Positions 44,591-54,775 of a stretch of 64,000 nt of DNA are shown piece after piece. The notes beneath the pieces are model-generated. The model made no database searches. It saw only the letters and a program-made list of their open reading frames with translations, and was not told the origin of the DNA. The translations under genes and the position numbers were made by a program. The stretch covers positions 1 to 64,000 of the forward strand of contig NZ_JAHWXY010000012.1 of NCBI RefSeq assembly GCF_024281235.1. The letters are read 5' to 3'. Every line of letters begins with the position of its first letter. The first letter of the stretch is position 1. The DNA comes from Shinella daejeonensis (GTDB lineage: Bacteria > Pseudomonadota > Alphaproteobacteria > Rhizobiales > Rhizobiaceae).

Positions 44591-47503
44591 ATGACGTCTT
44601 CTTTCACGCCGCAAGGGCTTCGGGCCAACCGTCTTATCGCCTTCCTGCTGCTTGCGGCCGTCCTGTTCGTCACTGGCCTGGCGGGACAGGCCGACGCCAT
44701 GGAGCCGGTGCGCATTTCCCGCGACGACACCGCGCTCGACCTGACCGCCACGACGGAGATCTACAGCGGCAGGGGCGAAGCCTTCCAGGTCTCCACAGCG
44801 CCCGGCACCGACGGCATCGTGCGGCGCATCGAGGTTCGCGCCACCTCCGAGCAGCATCAGGGCGACTGGGCCGTCTTCGCGCTCGCCAACGTCTCCGACG
44901 AACAGATCGACCGACTGATCGTCGCGCCGCATTTCCGGCTGGTGCAATCCAAGCTGTTCTGGCCGGACCTCGGCTCCAAGCGCATCTACTCGATCACCCC
45001 GAGCGAGGGTTTCGCGCTCGACCGGCAACAAAGCGACGAGGCCGACGTCTTCCGGATCACGCTCAATCCCGGCTCGGTCGTCACCTTCGTCGCCGAACTG
45101 GCGACACCCGAGCTGCCGCAGATCTATCTCTGGGAACCGGACGCCTACAAGGACACGGTCAACGCCTTCACCCTCTATCGCGGCATCGTGCTCGGCATCG
45201 CCGGCCTGCTTGCCGTCTTCCTCACGATCCTCTTCGTGGTCAAGGGCACCTCGATGCTGCCGGCCACCGCCGCGCTCGCCTGGGCGGTGCTCGGCTATAT
45301 CTGCGTCGATTTCGGCTTCCTGTCGAAGCTCATCAGCATCACCGCAGGCGACGAACGCATCTGGCGGGCGGGAACGGAGGTGTTCCTCGCCGCCGGCCTC
45401 GTCGTCTTTCTCTTCACCTATCTCAATCTCAATCGCTGGCACGCCCATCTTTCCTATGCGACGCTCGCCTGGATTCTCGGCCTCGGCCTGCTGTTCGGCG
45501 TGGCGATCTACGATCCCCCGATCGCCTCGGGCATCGCCCGGCTTTCCTTCGCGCTCACCGGCACCGTCGGCATCGCGCTCATCGCCTATCTCGGCTTCAA
45601 CCGCTACGACCGCGCGATCCTGCTGGTGCCGGCCTGGGCGCTGATCCTCGTCTGGCTGTTCGGCGCCTGGCTGACGGTGACGGGCCAGCTCAACAACGAC
45701 ATCATCCAGCCGGCGCTCGGCGGCGGCCTGGTGCTGATCGTGCTCCTCATCGGCTTCACGGTGATGCAGCACGCCTTCGCCGGCGGCGCCTATAGCCAGG
45801 GCCTGTTTTCCGACCTCGAACGCCAGTCGCTGGCGCTCACCGGTTGCGGCGACATCGTCTGGGACTGGGACGTGGCGCGCGACCGGGTCGTCACCATTCC
45901 CGACATCTCCATCCAGCTCGGCCTTGCCCCCGGGGTCATGCACGGACCGGCCCGCAACTGGCTGCCGCGTCTCCACCCCGACGACCGCGACCGTTTCCGC
46001 GCCACGCTCGACGTGCTGCTCGAACATCGCAAGGGGCGGCTCAACCACCAGTTCCGGGTGCGCGCCGAAGACGGGCATTATCACTGGCTGTCGATCCGGG
46101 CCCGGCCGGTGCTGGGCGCCAACGGCGAGATCATCCGCTGCGTCGGCACGATCATCGACATCACGGAGCAGCGCAATTCCGTCGACCGGCTGCTCCAGGA
46201 CGCGCTGCACGACAATCTTACCGGCCTTCCCAACCATCAGGTCTTCCTCGACCGCTTGCAGGCGATCCTGTCGCTGACGGAGAGCGCGCAGGAGGTCCGT
46301 CCGACCGTCCTGACCATCGACATCGATCGCTTCAAGCAGGTCAACGACGCGCTCGGCATCGCCGCCGGCGACAATATCCTGATCGCCCTCACCCGCCGGC
46401 TGCGCCGCCTCCTGAAGCCGCAGGATACGCTGGCGCGGCTTTCCGGCGACCAGTTCGGCCTCATCCTGATGTCCGAGCGCGATCCGACCAAGGTGGCGGA
46501 CTTCGCCGACGCCGTCAGCAAGGCGATCATGCTGCCGATCAATTTCGGCGGCCGCGAAATCATCCTCACCGCCTCCATCGGCCTCGTCTCCTGGGTCGAC
46601 CAGCAGCAGGACGCCGGCGGCCTGCTCAACGACGCGGAACTGGCCATGTATCGGGCCAAGAAGGCCGGCGGCAATCGCGTGGAGCCTTTCCGCCCGGCGT
46701 TCCGCACCTTCGGCGCCGATCGCCTCCAGATCGAGACGGATCTGCGCCGCGCCATCGAACGCAAGGAACTGTCCCTCGTCTATCAGCCCATCGTCAGGCT
46801 ACAGGATGCCGAAATCGCCGGCTTCGAGGCGCTGATGCGCTGGGATCATCCCAAGCGCGGCAATATTCCGCCGTCCGAATTCATCCCCATCGCCGAAAGC
46901 TCCGATCTCATCGGACAGCTCGGGCTCTTCGCCTTCGACCGGGCGGCAAGCGATCTCATGGACTGGCAGATCCAGACGGGCGACCTTCCGGTCTTCGTTT
47001 CCGTCAACCTGTCGAGCGCCCAGCTGCTCAACAACGAACTCTATAACGACGTGCGCGCCGTTCTCGCCAAGACGCGCTGCCCGGCCAGGAAACTGAAGCT
47101 GGAACTGACCGAATCCGTCGTCATGGAAAACCCGGAACAGGCGCGGCTCATCCTCACCAAGCTGAAGGAGAGCGGCCTCGGGCTGGCGCTCGACGATTTC
47201 GGCACCGGTCATTCCTCACTCGCCTATCTCACCCGGTTCCCCTTCGACATGATCAAGATCGACAAGGCGCTGGTGCGCAATGCATCCGACAAGCGCACCG
47301 TGCTGCTGCGATCCGTCATCTCGATGACCCGGGATCTGGACATGCAGGTGGTGGCGGAGGGCATCGAGTCCGAGGAGGAGGCCATCGAACTCGGCGGCAT
47401 GGGCTGCGACTATGGCCAGAGCTATCTGTTCGGCCCGCCGATCGGCTGCGAATCCGTGCAGCGCCTGCTCAAGGAGCGCTTTCCGCTGATGAAGCGCGCC
47501 TGA
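44591..47503 (+). CDS. 7TM-PAS-GGDEF-EAL cyclic-di-GMP signalling protein
   Basis: A 970-residue membrane protein. A signal segment leads into a periplasmic domain (to about 185), about seven membrane spans (185-400), a PAS domain (about 425-535), GGDEF (about 540-700) and EAL (about 715-965). The GGDEF signature is LSGDQF, so cyclase activity is probably lost. The EAL domain keeps EALMRW, NLSSAQLL, LELTES, DDFGTGHSSL and VAEGIES and looks active. The protein probably degrades cyclic-di-GMP, with the GGDEF domain as a possible GTP sensor. The ligand is unknown. Confidence 0.92.
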   Translation: MTSSFTPQGLRANRLIAFLLLAAVLFVTGLAGQADAMEPVRISRDDTALDLTATTEIYSGRGEAFQVSTAPGTDGIVRRIEVRATSEQHQGDWAVFALANVSDEQIDRLIVAPHFRLVQSKLFWPDLGSKRIYSITPSEGFALDRQQSDEADVFRITLNPGSVVTFVAELATPELPQIYLWEPDAYKDTVNAFTLYRGIVLGIAGLLAVFLTILFVVKGTSMLPATAALAWAVLGYICVDFGFLSKLISITAGDERIWRAGTEVFLAAGLVVFLFTYLNLNRWHAHLSYATLAWILGLGLLFGVAIYDPPIASGIARLSFALTGTVGIALIAYLGFNRYDRAILLVPAWALILVWLFGAWLTVTGQLNNDIIQPALGGGLVLIVLLIGFTVMQHAFAGGAYSQGLFSDLERQSLALTGCGDIVWDWDVARDRVVTIPDISIQLGLAPGVMHGPARNWLPRLHPDDRDRFRATLDVLLEHRKGRLNHQFRVRAEDGHYHWLSIRARPVLGANGEIIRCVGTIIDITEQRNSVDRLLQDALHDNLTGLPNHQVFLDRLQAILSLTESAQEVRPTVLTIDIDRFKQVNDALGIAAGDNILIALTRRLRRLLKPQDTLARLSGDQFGLILMSERDPTKVADFADAVSKAIMLPINFGGREIILTASIGLVSWVDQQQDAGGLLNDAELAMYRAKKAGGNRVEPFRPAFRTFGADRLQIETDLRRAIERKELSLVYQPIVRLQDAEIAGFEALMRWDHPKRGNIPPSEFIPIAESSDLIGQLGLFAFDRAASDLMDWQIQTGDLPVFVSVNLSSAQLLNNELYNDVRAVLAKTRCPARKLKLELTESVVMENPEQARLILTKLKESGLGLALDDFGTGHSSLAYLTRFPFDMIKIDKALVRNASDKRTVLLRSVISMTRDLDMQVVAEGIESEEEAIELGGMGCDYGQSYLFGPPIGCESVQRLLKERFPLMKRA

Positions 47504-47514
47504 GGCAACGAAAA

Positions 47515-47547
47515 CACCCGCACCGGCCTTTGCCGATGCGGGCGTAA
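47515..47547 (+). terminator. Hairpin after the EAL-protein gene
   Basis: CCCGCA-C-CGGC and GCCG-A-TGCGGG pair with one central mismatch around a short CTTT loop. There is no T-run on the plus strand, so it is only a possible terminator. Confidence 0.45.
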
Positions 47548-47614
47548 ATCCCGGCGGTCTTCCGCCGCCTTCACGCCACGTGGAGCCTGCCGGCCCCCGT
47601 CCATCGCTTCCGGC

Positions 47615-47806
47615 TTACAGGCGGTCGACCGCGCCTTTCACGGCATCCTTCGCCTTGCCGACAGCCTTCTGGGTCTTGCCCTTGGCTTCCTGGCCGGCGC
47701 CTTCGGCGCGCAGCTTCGGATTGTCGGTGGCCTTGCCCACCGCCTTCTTGGCCTTGCCGGCCATCTCGTTGGCGGCGCCCTTTACCTTGTCGCTCGTGCT
47801 TCCCAT
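47615..47806 (-). CDS. CsbD-family stress protein
   Basis: A 63-residue, Lys/Ala-rich, highly hydrophilic protein with the CsbD repeat pattern [20 protein letters not shown] and [23 protein letters not shown] at 47806 follows CGGAGTGGACCGAA; the upstream ATG at 47833 gives nine extra residues. Members are made under general stress in many bacteria; the mechanism is unknown. It is downstream of algH on the same strand. Confidence 0.85.
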   Translation of the reverse strand: MGSTSDKVKGAANEMAGKAKKAVGKATDNPKLRAEGAGQEAKGKTQKAVGKAKDAVKGAVDRL

Positions 47807-47899
47807 TTCGGTCCACTCCGTTGTTGACGACATGATCGTTCATGCCCGCCATCAACGGGGCGAAGCGGCAGATGTTCCGGAGACAGGAAAAAATCCGCT

Positions 47900-48505
47900 T
47901 CAGGCGTGGCCGGCGTCCGCCGACAGCATGCCGGGGGAAATTCCCATCAGCGCCAGCGCGCGCTCGTATTTTTCCTCAAGATTGGTATCGAAGATCAATT
48001 CTTCCTGGGCGGGGCAGCTGAGCCAGCCGTTCGCCCCGATCTCGCTTTCGATCTGCCCAGCGCTCCAGCCGGCATAGCCGAGCATCATCATGCCCTGACG
48101 CGGGCCGTCGCCGCGGGAAATGGCCTTGACGATATCGAGCGTCGCCGTCAGGCAAATATCGTCGCTGACCGGGATGCTCGATTCCGACATGTAGTCGTCG
48201 GAATGCAGCACGAAGCCGCGGCCGCTTTCGACCGGACCGCCGCTGCGGATGGGAAATTCCCGCGTCTCGCCGGGAAGCCGGATCAGTTCGTCCTCCTCAA
48301 GGAGCTGAAGATGCAGGAGAACGTCGGAAAAACTCAATTGCTGCGGCCGGTTGATGACGAAACCCATGGCCCCGTCCGCCGAATGGGCGCAGATATAGAC
48401 CACCGTCCGGGCAAAATTGGAGTCGGCCATATTCGGCATGGCGATCAGGAAATGACCGTCAAGAAAACCGCGTTCCCGTTTGTTTTTCAGCACCGAAATC
48501 GTCAT
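47900..48505 (-). CDS. algH: YqgE/AlgH family protein
   Basis: A 201-residue member of the AlgH/YqgE (DUF179) family, with [20 protein letters not shown] at the N-terminus, [11 protein letters not shown] and [17 protein letters not shown]. The family folds as one domain; a role in transcription regulation was proposed in Pseudomonas, but the biochemical function is open. It is divergent from the DsbD-like gene. Confidence 0.9.
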   Translation of the reverse strand: MTISVLKNKRERGFLDGHFLIAMPNMADSNFARTVVYICAHSADGAMGFVINRPQQLSFSDVLLHLQLLEEDELIRLPGETREFPIRSGGPVESGRGFVLHSDDYMSESSIPVSDDICLTATLDIVKAISRGDGPRQGMMMLGYAGWSAGQIESEIGANGWLSCPAQEELIFDTNLEEKYERALALMGISPGMLSADAGHA

Positions 48506-48650
48506 AGCCCCATCAGCCTATCAATTCGCAGCCAAATGAAAAGCGTCAATTTCGCCTTGCCGCCCGTCGCGGCGGCGATCAAGCATTTATGATCGCAGCA
48601 GGACGAGGGAGGTCTGGAAAGCAATCGCCGGCAGCGCTAGACCAAAGGGC

Positions 48651-49451
48651 ATGAAGTGCCGCACTCTCCTTGCCACCGCCCTCCTGTCCCTCCTGGCGCT
48701 GCCGCTGCCGGCGGCGCTCGCCGCAAGCTCCGACTGGACACGGACACCCGGCGGCGATCTGCGCCTCGTGGCGCTGCCGCCCGATCGCGACGGCGCCGTG
48801 CGGGCTGTCCTCGACATTCGCCTCAACGCGGGCTGGACCACCTATTGGCGCGATCCCGGCGGCGCAGGCGTGCCTCCGTCGCTGACCGTCAGCGGCGCGA
48901 CGCTGGAGACGATCGGCTTTCCCGTGCCGAAGCGGCTCGGCACCGACGACCTGCACTACGCCGGCTATGACGCGCCGGTCGGCCTGCCGCTTCGGCTGCG
49001 GGCCGCCACCGGACCGATCACCGCCGCCGTTTTTCTCGGCGTGTGCAAGGAAATCTGCATTCCGGTCCAGACGGAACTGACCGTCGATCCCGGCCGCGAA
49101 CGTTCCGCCGATCCGCTGGAGGAAACCATCGTCGCCGCCGCGGAGGCAGCCCTGCCCGCCGCCGCTTCCGCCGGGCTCGAACCGGTCTCCGGGCGGTGGT
49201 CGGCGGACGGCAAGACACTTTTCGTCCGTTTTCGCGCACCGGCGGGAACGCCGCCGCCGGAGGTCTATGTCTCCGGCCCCGCCGGCGTACAGTTCGGCCT
49301 TGCCGAAGCCATGACCCGAAAGGGCGACGGCTATCTGGCCGAAGTGCCCGTGCTTTTCCGGTCGAAGCACGCCGATCTTTCGCGCACGCCGCTCCTGCTG
49401 GCGCTGCGCGCCGGCGCACGCACGATGGAAGCCCCCCTTCCCCTCGAATAG
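48651..49451 (+). CDS. DsbD-like N-terminal (periplasmic) domain protein
   Basis: A 266-residue secreted protein. The signal peptide ends near AALAAS. The body matches the DsbD alpha domain: LNAGWTTYWRDPGGAGVPPS and a redox motif, GVCKEICIPVQTEL, with two Cys three residues apart. Full DsbD has a membrane domain and a C-terminal thioredoxin domain; neither is in this gene or next to it. The stand-alone form is common in alphaproteobacteria and may serve copper handling or cytochrome maturation. Confidence 0.85.
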   Translation: MKCRTLLATALLSLLALPLPAALAASSDWTRTPGGDLRLVALPPDRDGAVRAVLDIRLNAGWTTYWRDPGGAGVPPSLTVSGATLETIGFPVPKRLGTDDLHYAGYDAPVGLPLRLRAATGPITAAVFLGVCKEICIPVQTELTVDPGRERSADPLEETIVAAAEAALPAAASAGLEPVSGRWSADGKTLFVRFRAPAGTPPPEVYVSGPAGVQFGLAEAMTRKGDGYLAEVPVLFRSKHADLSRTPLLLALRAGARTMEAPLPLE

Positions 49452-49480
49452 GGACCGGCGGAAAACGAGGCTTCCGCCTC

Positions 49481-49524
49481 GCAGTTCCCGGGCGGAAAAC
49501 CGCTTCGCACTTTTCCTGGAACCG
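49481..49524 (+). repeat. Dispersed rhizobial repeat (copy 5, tandem unit 1)
   Basis: GCAGTTCCCGGGCGGAAAAC followed by CGCTTCGCACTTTTCCTGGA. It is nearly identical to the unit at 49536-49580. Confidence 0.8.
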
Positions 49525-49535
49525 GTTTATCTCAC

Positions 49536-49580
49536 GCAGTTCCCGGGCGGAAAACCGCTTCGCACTTTTCCTGGAACTGC
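49536..49580 (+). repeat. Dispersed rhizobial repeat (copy 6, tandem unit 2)
   Basis: The first 42 bases are identical to those of the unit at 49481-49524, with a 55-bp period. The tandem pair fills most of the gap between the DsbD-like and peroxiredoxin genes and points to a recent local duplication. Confidence 0.8.
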
Positions 49581-49615
49581 TTATAGTCCGCCGGACTCAA
49601 GACAGGGAGATACCC

Positions 49616-50101
49616 ATGACCATTGCCGTTGGAGACACGCTGCCCGAACTGACGCTCAAGGAGCGCACGCCGGACGGCCCGGCCGACATCACCACCGCGG
49701 ACCTCTTCAAGGGCAAGCGCATCGTTCTGTTCGCCGTGCCGGGGGCCTTCACGCCCACCTGCTCGCTCAACCACCTTCCCGGCTATCTGGAAAACCGCGA
49801 TGCGATCCTCGGACGGGGCGTGGACGACATCGTCGTCGTCGCCGTCAACGACCATCACGTCATGGGCGCCTGGGCGAAGTCGACCGGCGCGGCCGGCAAG
49901 CTGCGCTTCGTTTCCGACTGGGATGCGGCGTTCACCCGGGCGCTTGGCCTCGACGTCGACCTTTCCGCCGGCGGCCTCGGCCTGCGCTCCAGGCGCTATT
50001 CCATGCTGGTGGAAGACGGTGTGGTGAAGACGCTCAACATCGAGGAAAGCCCCGGACAGGCGACCGTTTCCGCCGCCGCCACGATGATCGGACAACTCTG
50101 A
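49616..50101 (+). CDS. Peroxiredoxin (Prx5-type)
   Basis: A 161-residue thiol peroxidase of the AhpC/TSA Prx5 group, with peroxidatic Cys in VPGAFTPTCS (Cys49) and the GLGLRSRRYSMLVEDG segment typical of Prx5. ATG at 49616 follows CAGGGAGATACCC. It reduces hydroperoxides in the cytoplasm, probably with glutathione or glutaredoxin. Confidence 0.93.
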   Translation: MTIAVGDTLPELTLKERTPDGPADITTADLFKGKRIVLFAVPGAFTPTCSLNHLPGYLENRDAILGRGVDDIVVVAVNDHHVMGAWAKSTGAAGKLRFVSDWDAAFTRALGLDVDLSAGGLGLRSRRYSMLVEDGVVKTLNIEESPGQATVSAAATMIGQL

Positions 50102-50126
50102 GCGACCGCTCGCACGCGCCCGCCGA

Positions 50127-51335
50127 TCAGCGCGGCGCGTGCTCCTCCCCGCGCCAGCCGTCCAGATAGCTGACGCTCTCCACCCCGGTGAATTTCGCCA
50201 TGCGGGCAAGCTCCGCCTCCAGCCGCGCCATGCGGCCGGCCGAGGCCCTCACCTTCGGCTCCCACCACAGCCGCCTGACGGCGAGCGTTCCGGCCCGGCG
50301 ATCCGCCTTCATGTCGATACGCCCGACAAGCCGGTCGCCTTCCAGCAGCGGAAAGACATAATAGCCATATTGCCGTTGCGGGCCGGGCACGAAAATCTCG
50401 ATACGGTAGGAGAAGCCGAACAGCCGCTCGGTGCGGTTGCGGTCGCGGATCAGTGGATCGAAGGGCGAGAGCACGCGAAGCCGGGCGGGCGGCGCGGGCG
50501 CCTCGCCGAAAACCTCCGGAAAGCCGGCAAACGCATGCGCGGCGCGCGGCCTGCCGCCATCGGCCGGCGAAACGAGGACGGGACGCAGTTCCGCACGGTG
50601 GGCCTCCACCCAGGCCCGCGCCTCGCCGGGCGTCACCAGATCCCAGAAGGCGGCGATCTCGCCATGGGTGGCGAAGCCCAGCCGCTCCAGCGCGCTGCGG
50701 CAGGCCCAGTCTATGAATCCGTCATGCCCGACATCCGGCGCATGATGGCGGGCCGGCAGCACGCGCTCCGTCAGATCGTAGACCTTCTGGAAATTCTCCC
50801 GCCGGGCGATCGCCACCTTGCCGGTGCGCCAGAGATATTCGAGCGCCGTCTTGTTGGGATGCCAGTTCCACCATCCGCCGGATTGATGCCCGGCCGCCTT
50901 GAGGTCGCGCGACAGCACCGCGCCGCCGTTCCTGATGCGCTCGAACGTTTCGTCGAAGGCCGACTCGAAACCCTCGCCGCGCCATTTGCGCCAGCGCTCG
51001 ACGATCGCCGCCTCCTCGCGGCGGAAGCGGTGTTTCCAGTAACGGAAGAACGCGCTCGGAATGATCGACGCGTCATGCGTCCAGTTCTCGAAGAGATCGC
51101 CGTCGACCTCCAGCAGTTCGGCCAGATGCGCGCGGCGATAGGTCTGGTTGCGCGAAAACAGGATCTGGTGATGCGCCCGCTCGACAGTGGCGATACTGTC
51201 CACCTGCACGAAGCCGATGTCATGGATGAGACGCAGCAGGCCCGCCTTGTCGAGAGCCCCGCCGGGCGGCGCACTCAATCCCTGCCGGGCGAGGAAGATA
51301 CGGCGGGCTTCGGCATTGGACAAAAGAATCGTCAT
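50127..51335 (-). CDS. YcaQ-family winged-helix DNA glycosylase
   Basis: A 402-residue protein of the YcaQ/AlkX family, which excises DNA interstrand crosslinks or bulky N-alkyl adducts. It shows the N-terminal LSNAEARRIFLARQGL, the HIDFVQVDS-like IGFVQVDSIATVERAHHQIL, and RRAHLAELLEVDGDLFENW. The catalytic Q-x-D motif is present as QVDS. ATG at 51335; the ribosome-binding site is weak. It is convergent with the peroxiredoxin gene. Confidence 0.87.
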   Translation of the reverse strand: MTILLSNAEARRIFLARQGLSAPPGGALDKAGLLRLIHDIGFVQVDSIATVERAHHQILFSRNQTYRRAHLAELLEVDGDLFENWTHDASIIPSAFFRYWKHRFRREEAAIVERWRKWRGEGFESAFDETFERIRNGGAVLSRDLKAAGHQSGGWWNWHPNKTALEYLWRTGKVAIARRENFQKVYDLTERVLPARHHAPDVGHDGFIDWACRSALERLGFATHGEIAAFWDLVTPGEARAWVEAHRAELRPVLVSPADGGRPRAAHAFAGFPEVFGEAPAPPARLRVLSPFDPLIRDRNRTERLFGFSYRIEIFVPGPQRQYGYYVFPLLEGDRLVGRIDMKADRRAGTLAVRRLWWEPKVRASAGRMARLEAELARMAKFTGVESVSYLDGWRGEEHAPR

Positions 51336-51435
51336 CCCGGATGATAGGCATATATTCTTGTTTTGTTCCAGAGCTGCCGGCATCCCGCTCGCCCTTTTTC
51401 GGGCGGCAGGCGAACGCGGCCGAAGAAGGGCTGCC

Positions 51436-51488
51436 GGAAGCGCCGCGCAGAAAACCGCTTCACACCCTTCGCGCATTTGCTCTATAGC
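51436..51488 (+). repeat. Dispersed rhizobial intergenic repeat (copy 7, degraded)
   Basis: GCAGAAAACCGCTTCACACC followed by CTTCGCGCATTTGCTCTATA. It lies just before the bioM gene and is more diverged than the others. Confidence 0.6.
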
Positions 51489-51521
51489 TCCCCCACCCTC
51501 TTAACCGGGATATCTGCCGCC

Positions 51522-52202
51522 TTGGATATCGTCTTCTCCGCCGCCACGATGCATTATGCCGGGCGCGTCGCCCTCCACCCGCTTTCGCTTTCGCTTTGCG
51601 AAAGGCGCATCGGCGTCGTGGGGCTCAACGGCTCCGGCAAGACGACCATGGCGCGGATGATCAACGGGCTGGTGAAGCCGACGGACGGACGGGTGACGGT
51701 CGACGGACTGGACACGATTACCGACGAGGACGCGGCGCGCGGGAAGACCGGCCTGATCTTCCAGAACCCGCAGCATCAGATGATTCTGCCGGTGCTTGCC
51801 GACGACATCGCCTTCGGGTTGAAGAACCGCGGCCTCGACAAGGTCGAGATCGAAAGCCGCACACAGGCGATTCTCGAACGCTTCGGCATCGCGCATCTGG
51901 CGCGCCGCCGCGTGCACGAGCTTTCCGGCGGCGAAAGCCAGCTCGGCGCGATCGCCAGTGTCCTGGTGACCGGACCGGAGCTTTTGATCCTCGACGAGCC
52001 GACCAACCAGCTCGACCTGAAAAACCGGGCGATGATCGAACGCACGCTGGCCGCCCTGCCGGAGCAGGTGCTGGTCATCACCCACGATCTGCCGCTGCTG
52101 GACGGCTTCGACCGGGTGCTGGTGTTCCACGAGGGCCGGCTTGCCGCCGACGAGCGCCCGCAGACCGCAATTTCCGCCTACAAGCGGATCGCATCGTGCT
52201 GA
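51522..52202 (+). CDS. bioM: Biotin ECF transporter ATPase BioM
   Basis: A 226-residue energy-coupling-factor ATPase with Walker A GLNGSGKTT, Q-loop LIFQNPQHQMILPVLADD, signature ELSGGESQLGAIASVL and Walker B LLILDEPTNQLDL. The order with bioN and bioY shows it powers biotin uptake. The start is uncertain: TTG at 51522 restores the first beta strand (LDIVFSAATMHYAGRVAL), while ATG at 51549 would cut it. Its stop overlaps bioN by 7 bp. Confidence 0.9.
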   Translation: MDIVFSAATMHYAGRVALHPLSLSLCERRIGVVGLNGSGKTTMARMINGLVKPTDGRVTVDGLDTITDEDAARGKTGLIFQNPQHQMILPVLADDIAFGLKNRGLDKVEIESRTQAILERFGIAHLARRRVHELSGGESQLGAIASVLVTGPELLILDEPTNQLDLKNRAMIERTLAALPEQVLVITHDLPLLDGFDRVLVFHEGRLAADERPQTAISAYKRIASC

Positions 52203-52801
52203 ACGGGCTCGACATCGAGGGCGACAGCCTCCTGCACCGCCTGCCGGTGCGGCTGAAGCTCGCGCTGCTTTTCGCGGCGGCGATCCTGCTTTTCCTGACC
52301 TCCGACCTGCGGTTCCTCCTGCCGGCGCTTTCGCTTGCGCTCGTCCTTCTGCTGTCCACCGGGCTCGGCCCGCGCGAGGCGTTCCGCCGGGTGCGATTCG
52401 TGCTCTTCACCGTGCTGCTGGTGGCGCTCGCCAACTTCTTGTTCGTCTCGGCGGCCGAGGGAGCGGCCGTCTTCTGCCGGCTGGCGGCGCTCGTTCTGCT
52501 GGCCGCCGCCGTAACCGCCACGACCGGCATTTCCGCCTTCATGGACGAGATTACGCGGCTGCTTCTGCCCTTCGAGCGGCTGGGACTGGTGCGGGCGGCG
52601 GACGTCAGCCTCGCGGTCGGCCTCGTCATCCGTTTCGTGCCCGAGATCCTCGCCCGCTATGGCGAGATCGCCGCCGCCCACAAGGCGCGCGGCCTGCCGG
52701 TCCGGCCGCTGACACTGCTCATTCCGCTCATCATCCTGACGCTGAAGGACGCCGACACCATCGCCATGGCGATTGACGCACGCGGCTTTCGGCGGCATTG
52801 A
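52196..52801 (+). CDS. bioN: Biotin ECF transporter transmembrane protein BioN
   Basis: A 201-residue T-component of an ECF importer: several hydrophobic segments, then the coupling helix IAAAHKARGLPV and the C-terminal TLKDADTIAMAIDARGFRRH, which contacts the ATPase. GTG at 52196 overlaps the end of bioM, indicating coupled translation. It works with BioM and BioY. Confidence 0.9.
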   Translation: MLNGLDIEGDSLLHRLPVRLKLALLFAAAILLFLTSDLRFLLPALSLALVLLLSTGLGPREAFRRVRFVLFTVLLVALANFLFVSAAEGAAVFCRLAALVLLAAAVTATTGISAFMDEITRLLLPFERLGLVRAADVSLAVGLVIRFVPEILARYGEIAAAHKARGLPVRPLTLLIPLIILTLKDADTIAMAIDARGFRRH

Positions 52802-52829
52802 ACGTCACCATCGACAAAGGGAACCCGAG

Positions 52830-53393
52830 ATGACCACCAGAGACATCGTCCTCACCGCACTTTTCACCGCCATCATGATCGTTCTCGGCCTGATGCCGCC
52901 GGTGACGCTCGGCTTCATTCCCGTTCCCATCACCGCGCAGTCGCTCGGCGTCATGCTGGCCGGCGGCATTCTCGGCGCGCGGCGCGGCGCGGCCGCCATC
53001 GCGCTGCTGCTGCTCCTCGTCGCCATCGGCCTGCCGGTGCTTTCCGGCGGACGCGGCGGCCTCGGCGTCTTCGCCGGCCCGACGGCGGGTTACCTCGTCG
53101 GCTGGGTCGCCGGCGCCTATGTCTGCGGCCTCATCGCCGAACGTTTCGTGCGCGAGGGACAAAACGAGATCGCCCAGCTTGCCGCCTTCGTCGGAGCGGC
53201 GTTCATCGGCGGTATCGTCGTCGTCTACCTCTTCGGCCTCGCCTGGCTGAGCTACATGAGCGGCAACGCCTTCCTGCCGGCCGTCGTCGCCTCGGCCGCC
53301 TTCCTGCCCGGCGACCTGATCAAGGTCGCCATCGCAGCCCTTGCCGGCCGGGCGGTGCTCGCCGGCTACCCGCTGCTGCCGCATCGCGCATAG
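52830..53393 (+). CDS. bioY: Biotin transporter BioY
   Basis: A 187-residue substrate-binding S-component with six hydrophobic segments and the BioY signatures PITAQSLGVMLAGGILGARR and GRGGLGVFAGPTAGYLVGW. ATG at 52830, 29 bp after bioN. It binds biotin at high affinity and, with BioMN, imports it. Confidence 0.93.
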   Translation: MTTRDIVLTALFTAIMIVLGLMPPVTLGFIPVPITAQSLGVMLAGGILGARRGAAAIALLLLLVAIGLPVLSGGRGGLGVFAGPTAGYLVGWVAGAYVCGLIAERFVREGQNEIAQLAAFVGAAFIGGIVVVYLFGLAWLSYMSGNAFLPAVVASAAFLPGDLIKVAIAALAGRAVLAGYPLLPHRA

Positions 53394-53495
53394 GACGCAG
53401 CGGCAAGCGACCGGTCGCGCCTTGACTGTTGACAAGCCGGAGGGGGCCGGGCGTTTGCCGTGGACCTCACCGGCCGCAAAGGGTAGCCTTGGCGC

Positions 53496-54425
<930 letters not shown>

Positions 54426-54427
54426 TC

Positions 54428-54682
54428 ATGACCAATCCCGCCCCCGCCCCCGATGTTTCCGCCCTCACCTTCGAACAGGCCGTCGAGGAACTGGAGAAGA
54501 TCGTCGCGGCGCTGGAGCGCGGCGACGTGCCGCTCGATCGTTCCATCGAGATCTACGAACGCGGCGAGGCGCTGAAAAAGCATTGCGACGCGCTGCTTTC
54601 GGCCGCGGAAAGCCGCATCGAGAAAATCCGCCTCGACCGGGCCGGCCAGCCGCAAGGCACGGAGCCGCTCGACGGCGCGTGA
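54428..54682 (+). CDS. xseB: Exodeoxyribonuclease VII small subunit
   Basis: An 84-residue coiled protein with the XseB pattern [20 protein letters not shown] and [18 protein letters not shown]. It joins XseA to degrade single-stranded DNA. It starts 2 bp after the deacetylase-like gene. Confidence 0.95.
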   Translation: MTNPAPAPDVSALTFEQAVEELEKIVAALERGDVPLDRSIEIYERGEALKKHCDALLSAAESRIEKIRLDRAGQPQGTEPLDGA

Positions 54683-54775
54683 CGCGCCCGGCGACACACC
54701 GTCAACACCGGCGGCCTATCCACGCCCTTTTCCGCCCGCTAGCATGTGGCCATCGACAAACCACAGGAGAGCGCA

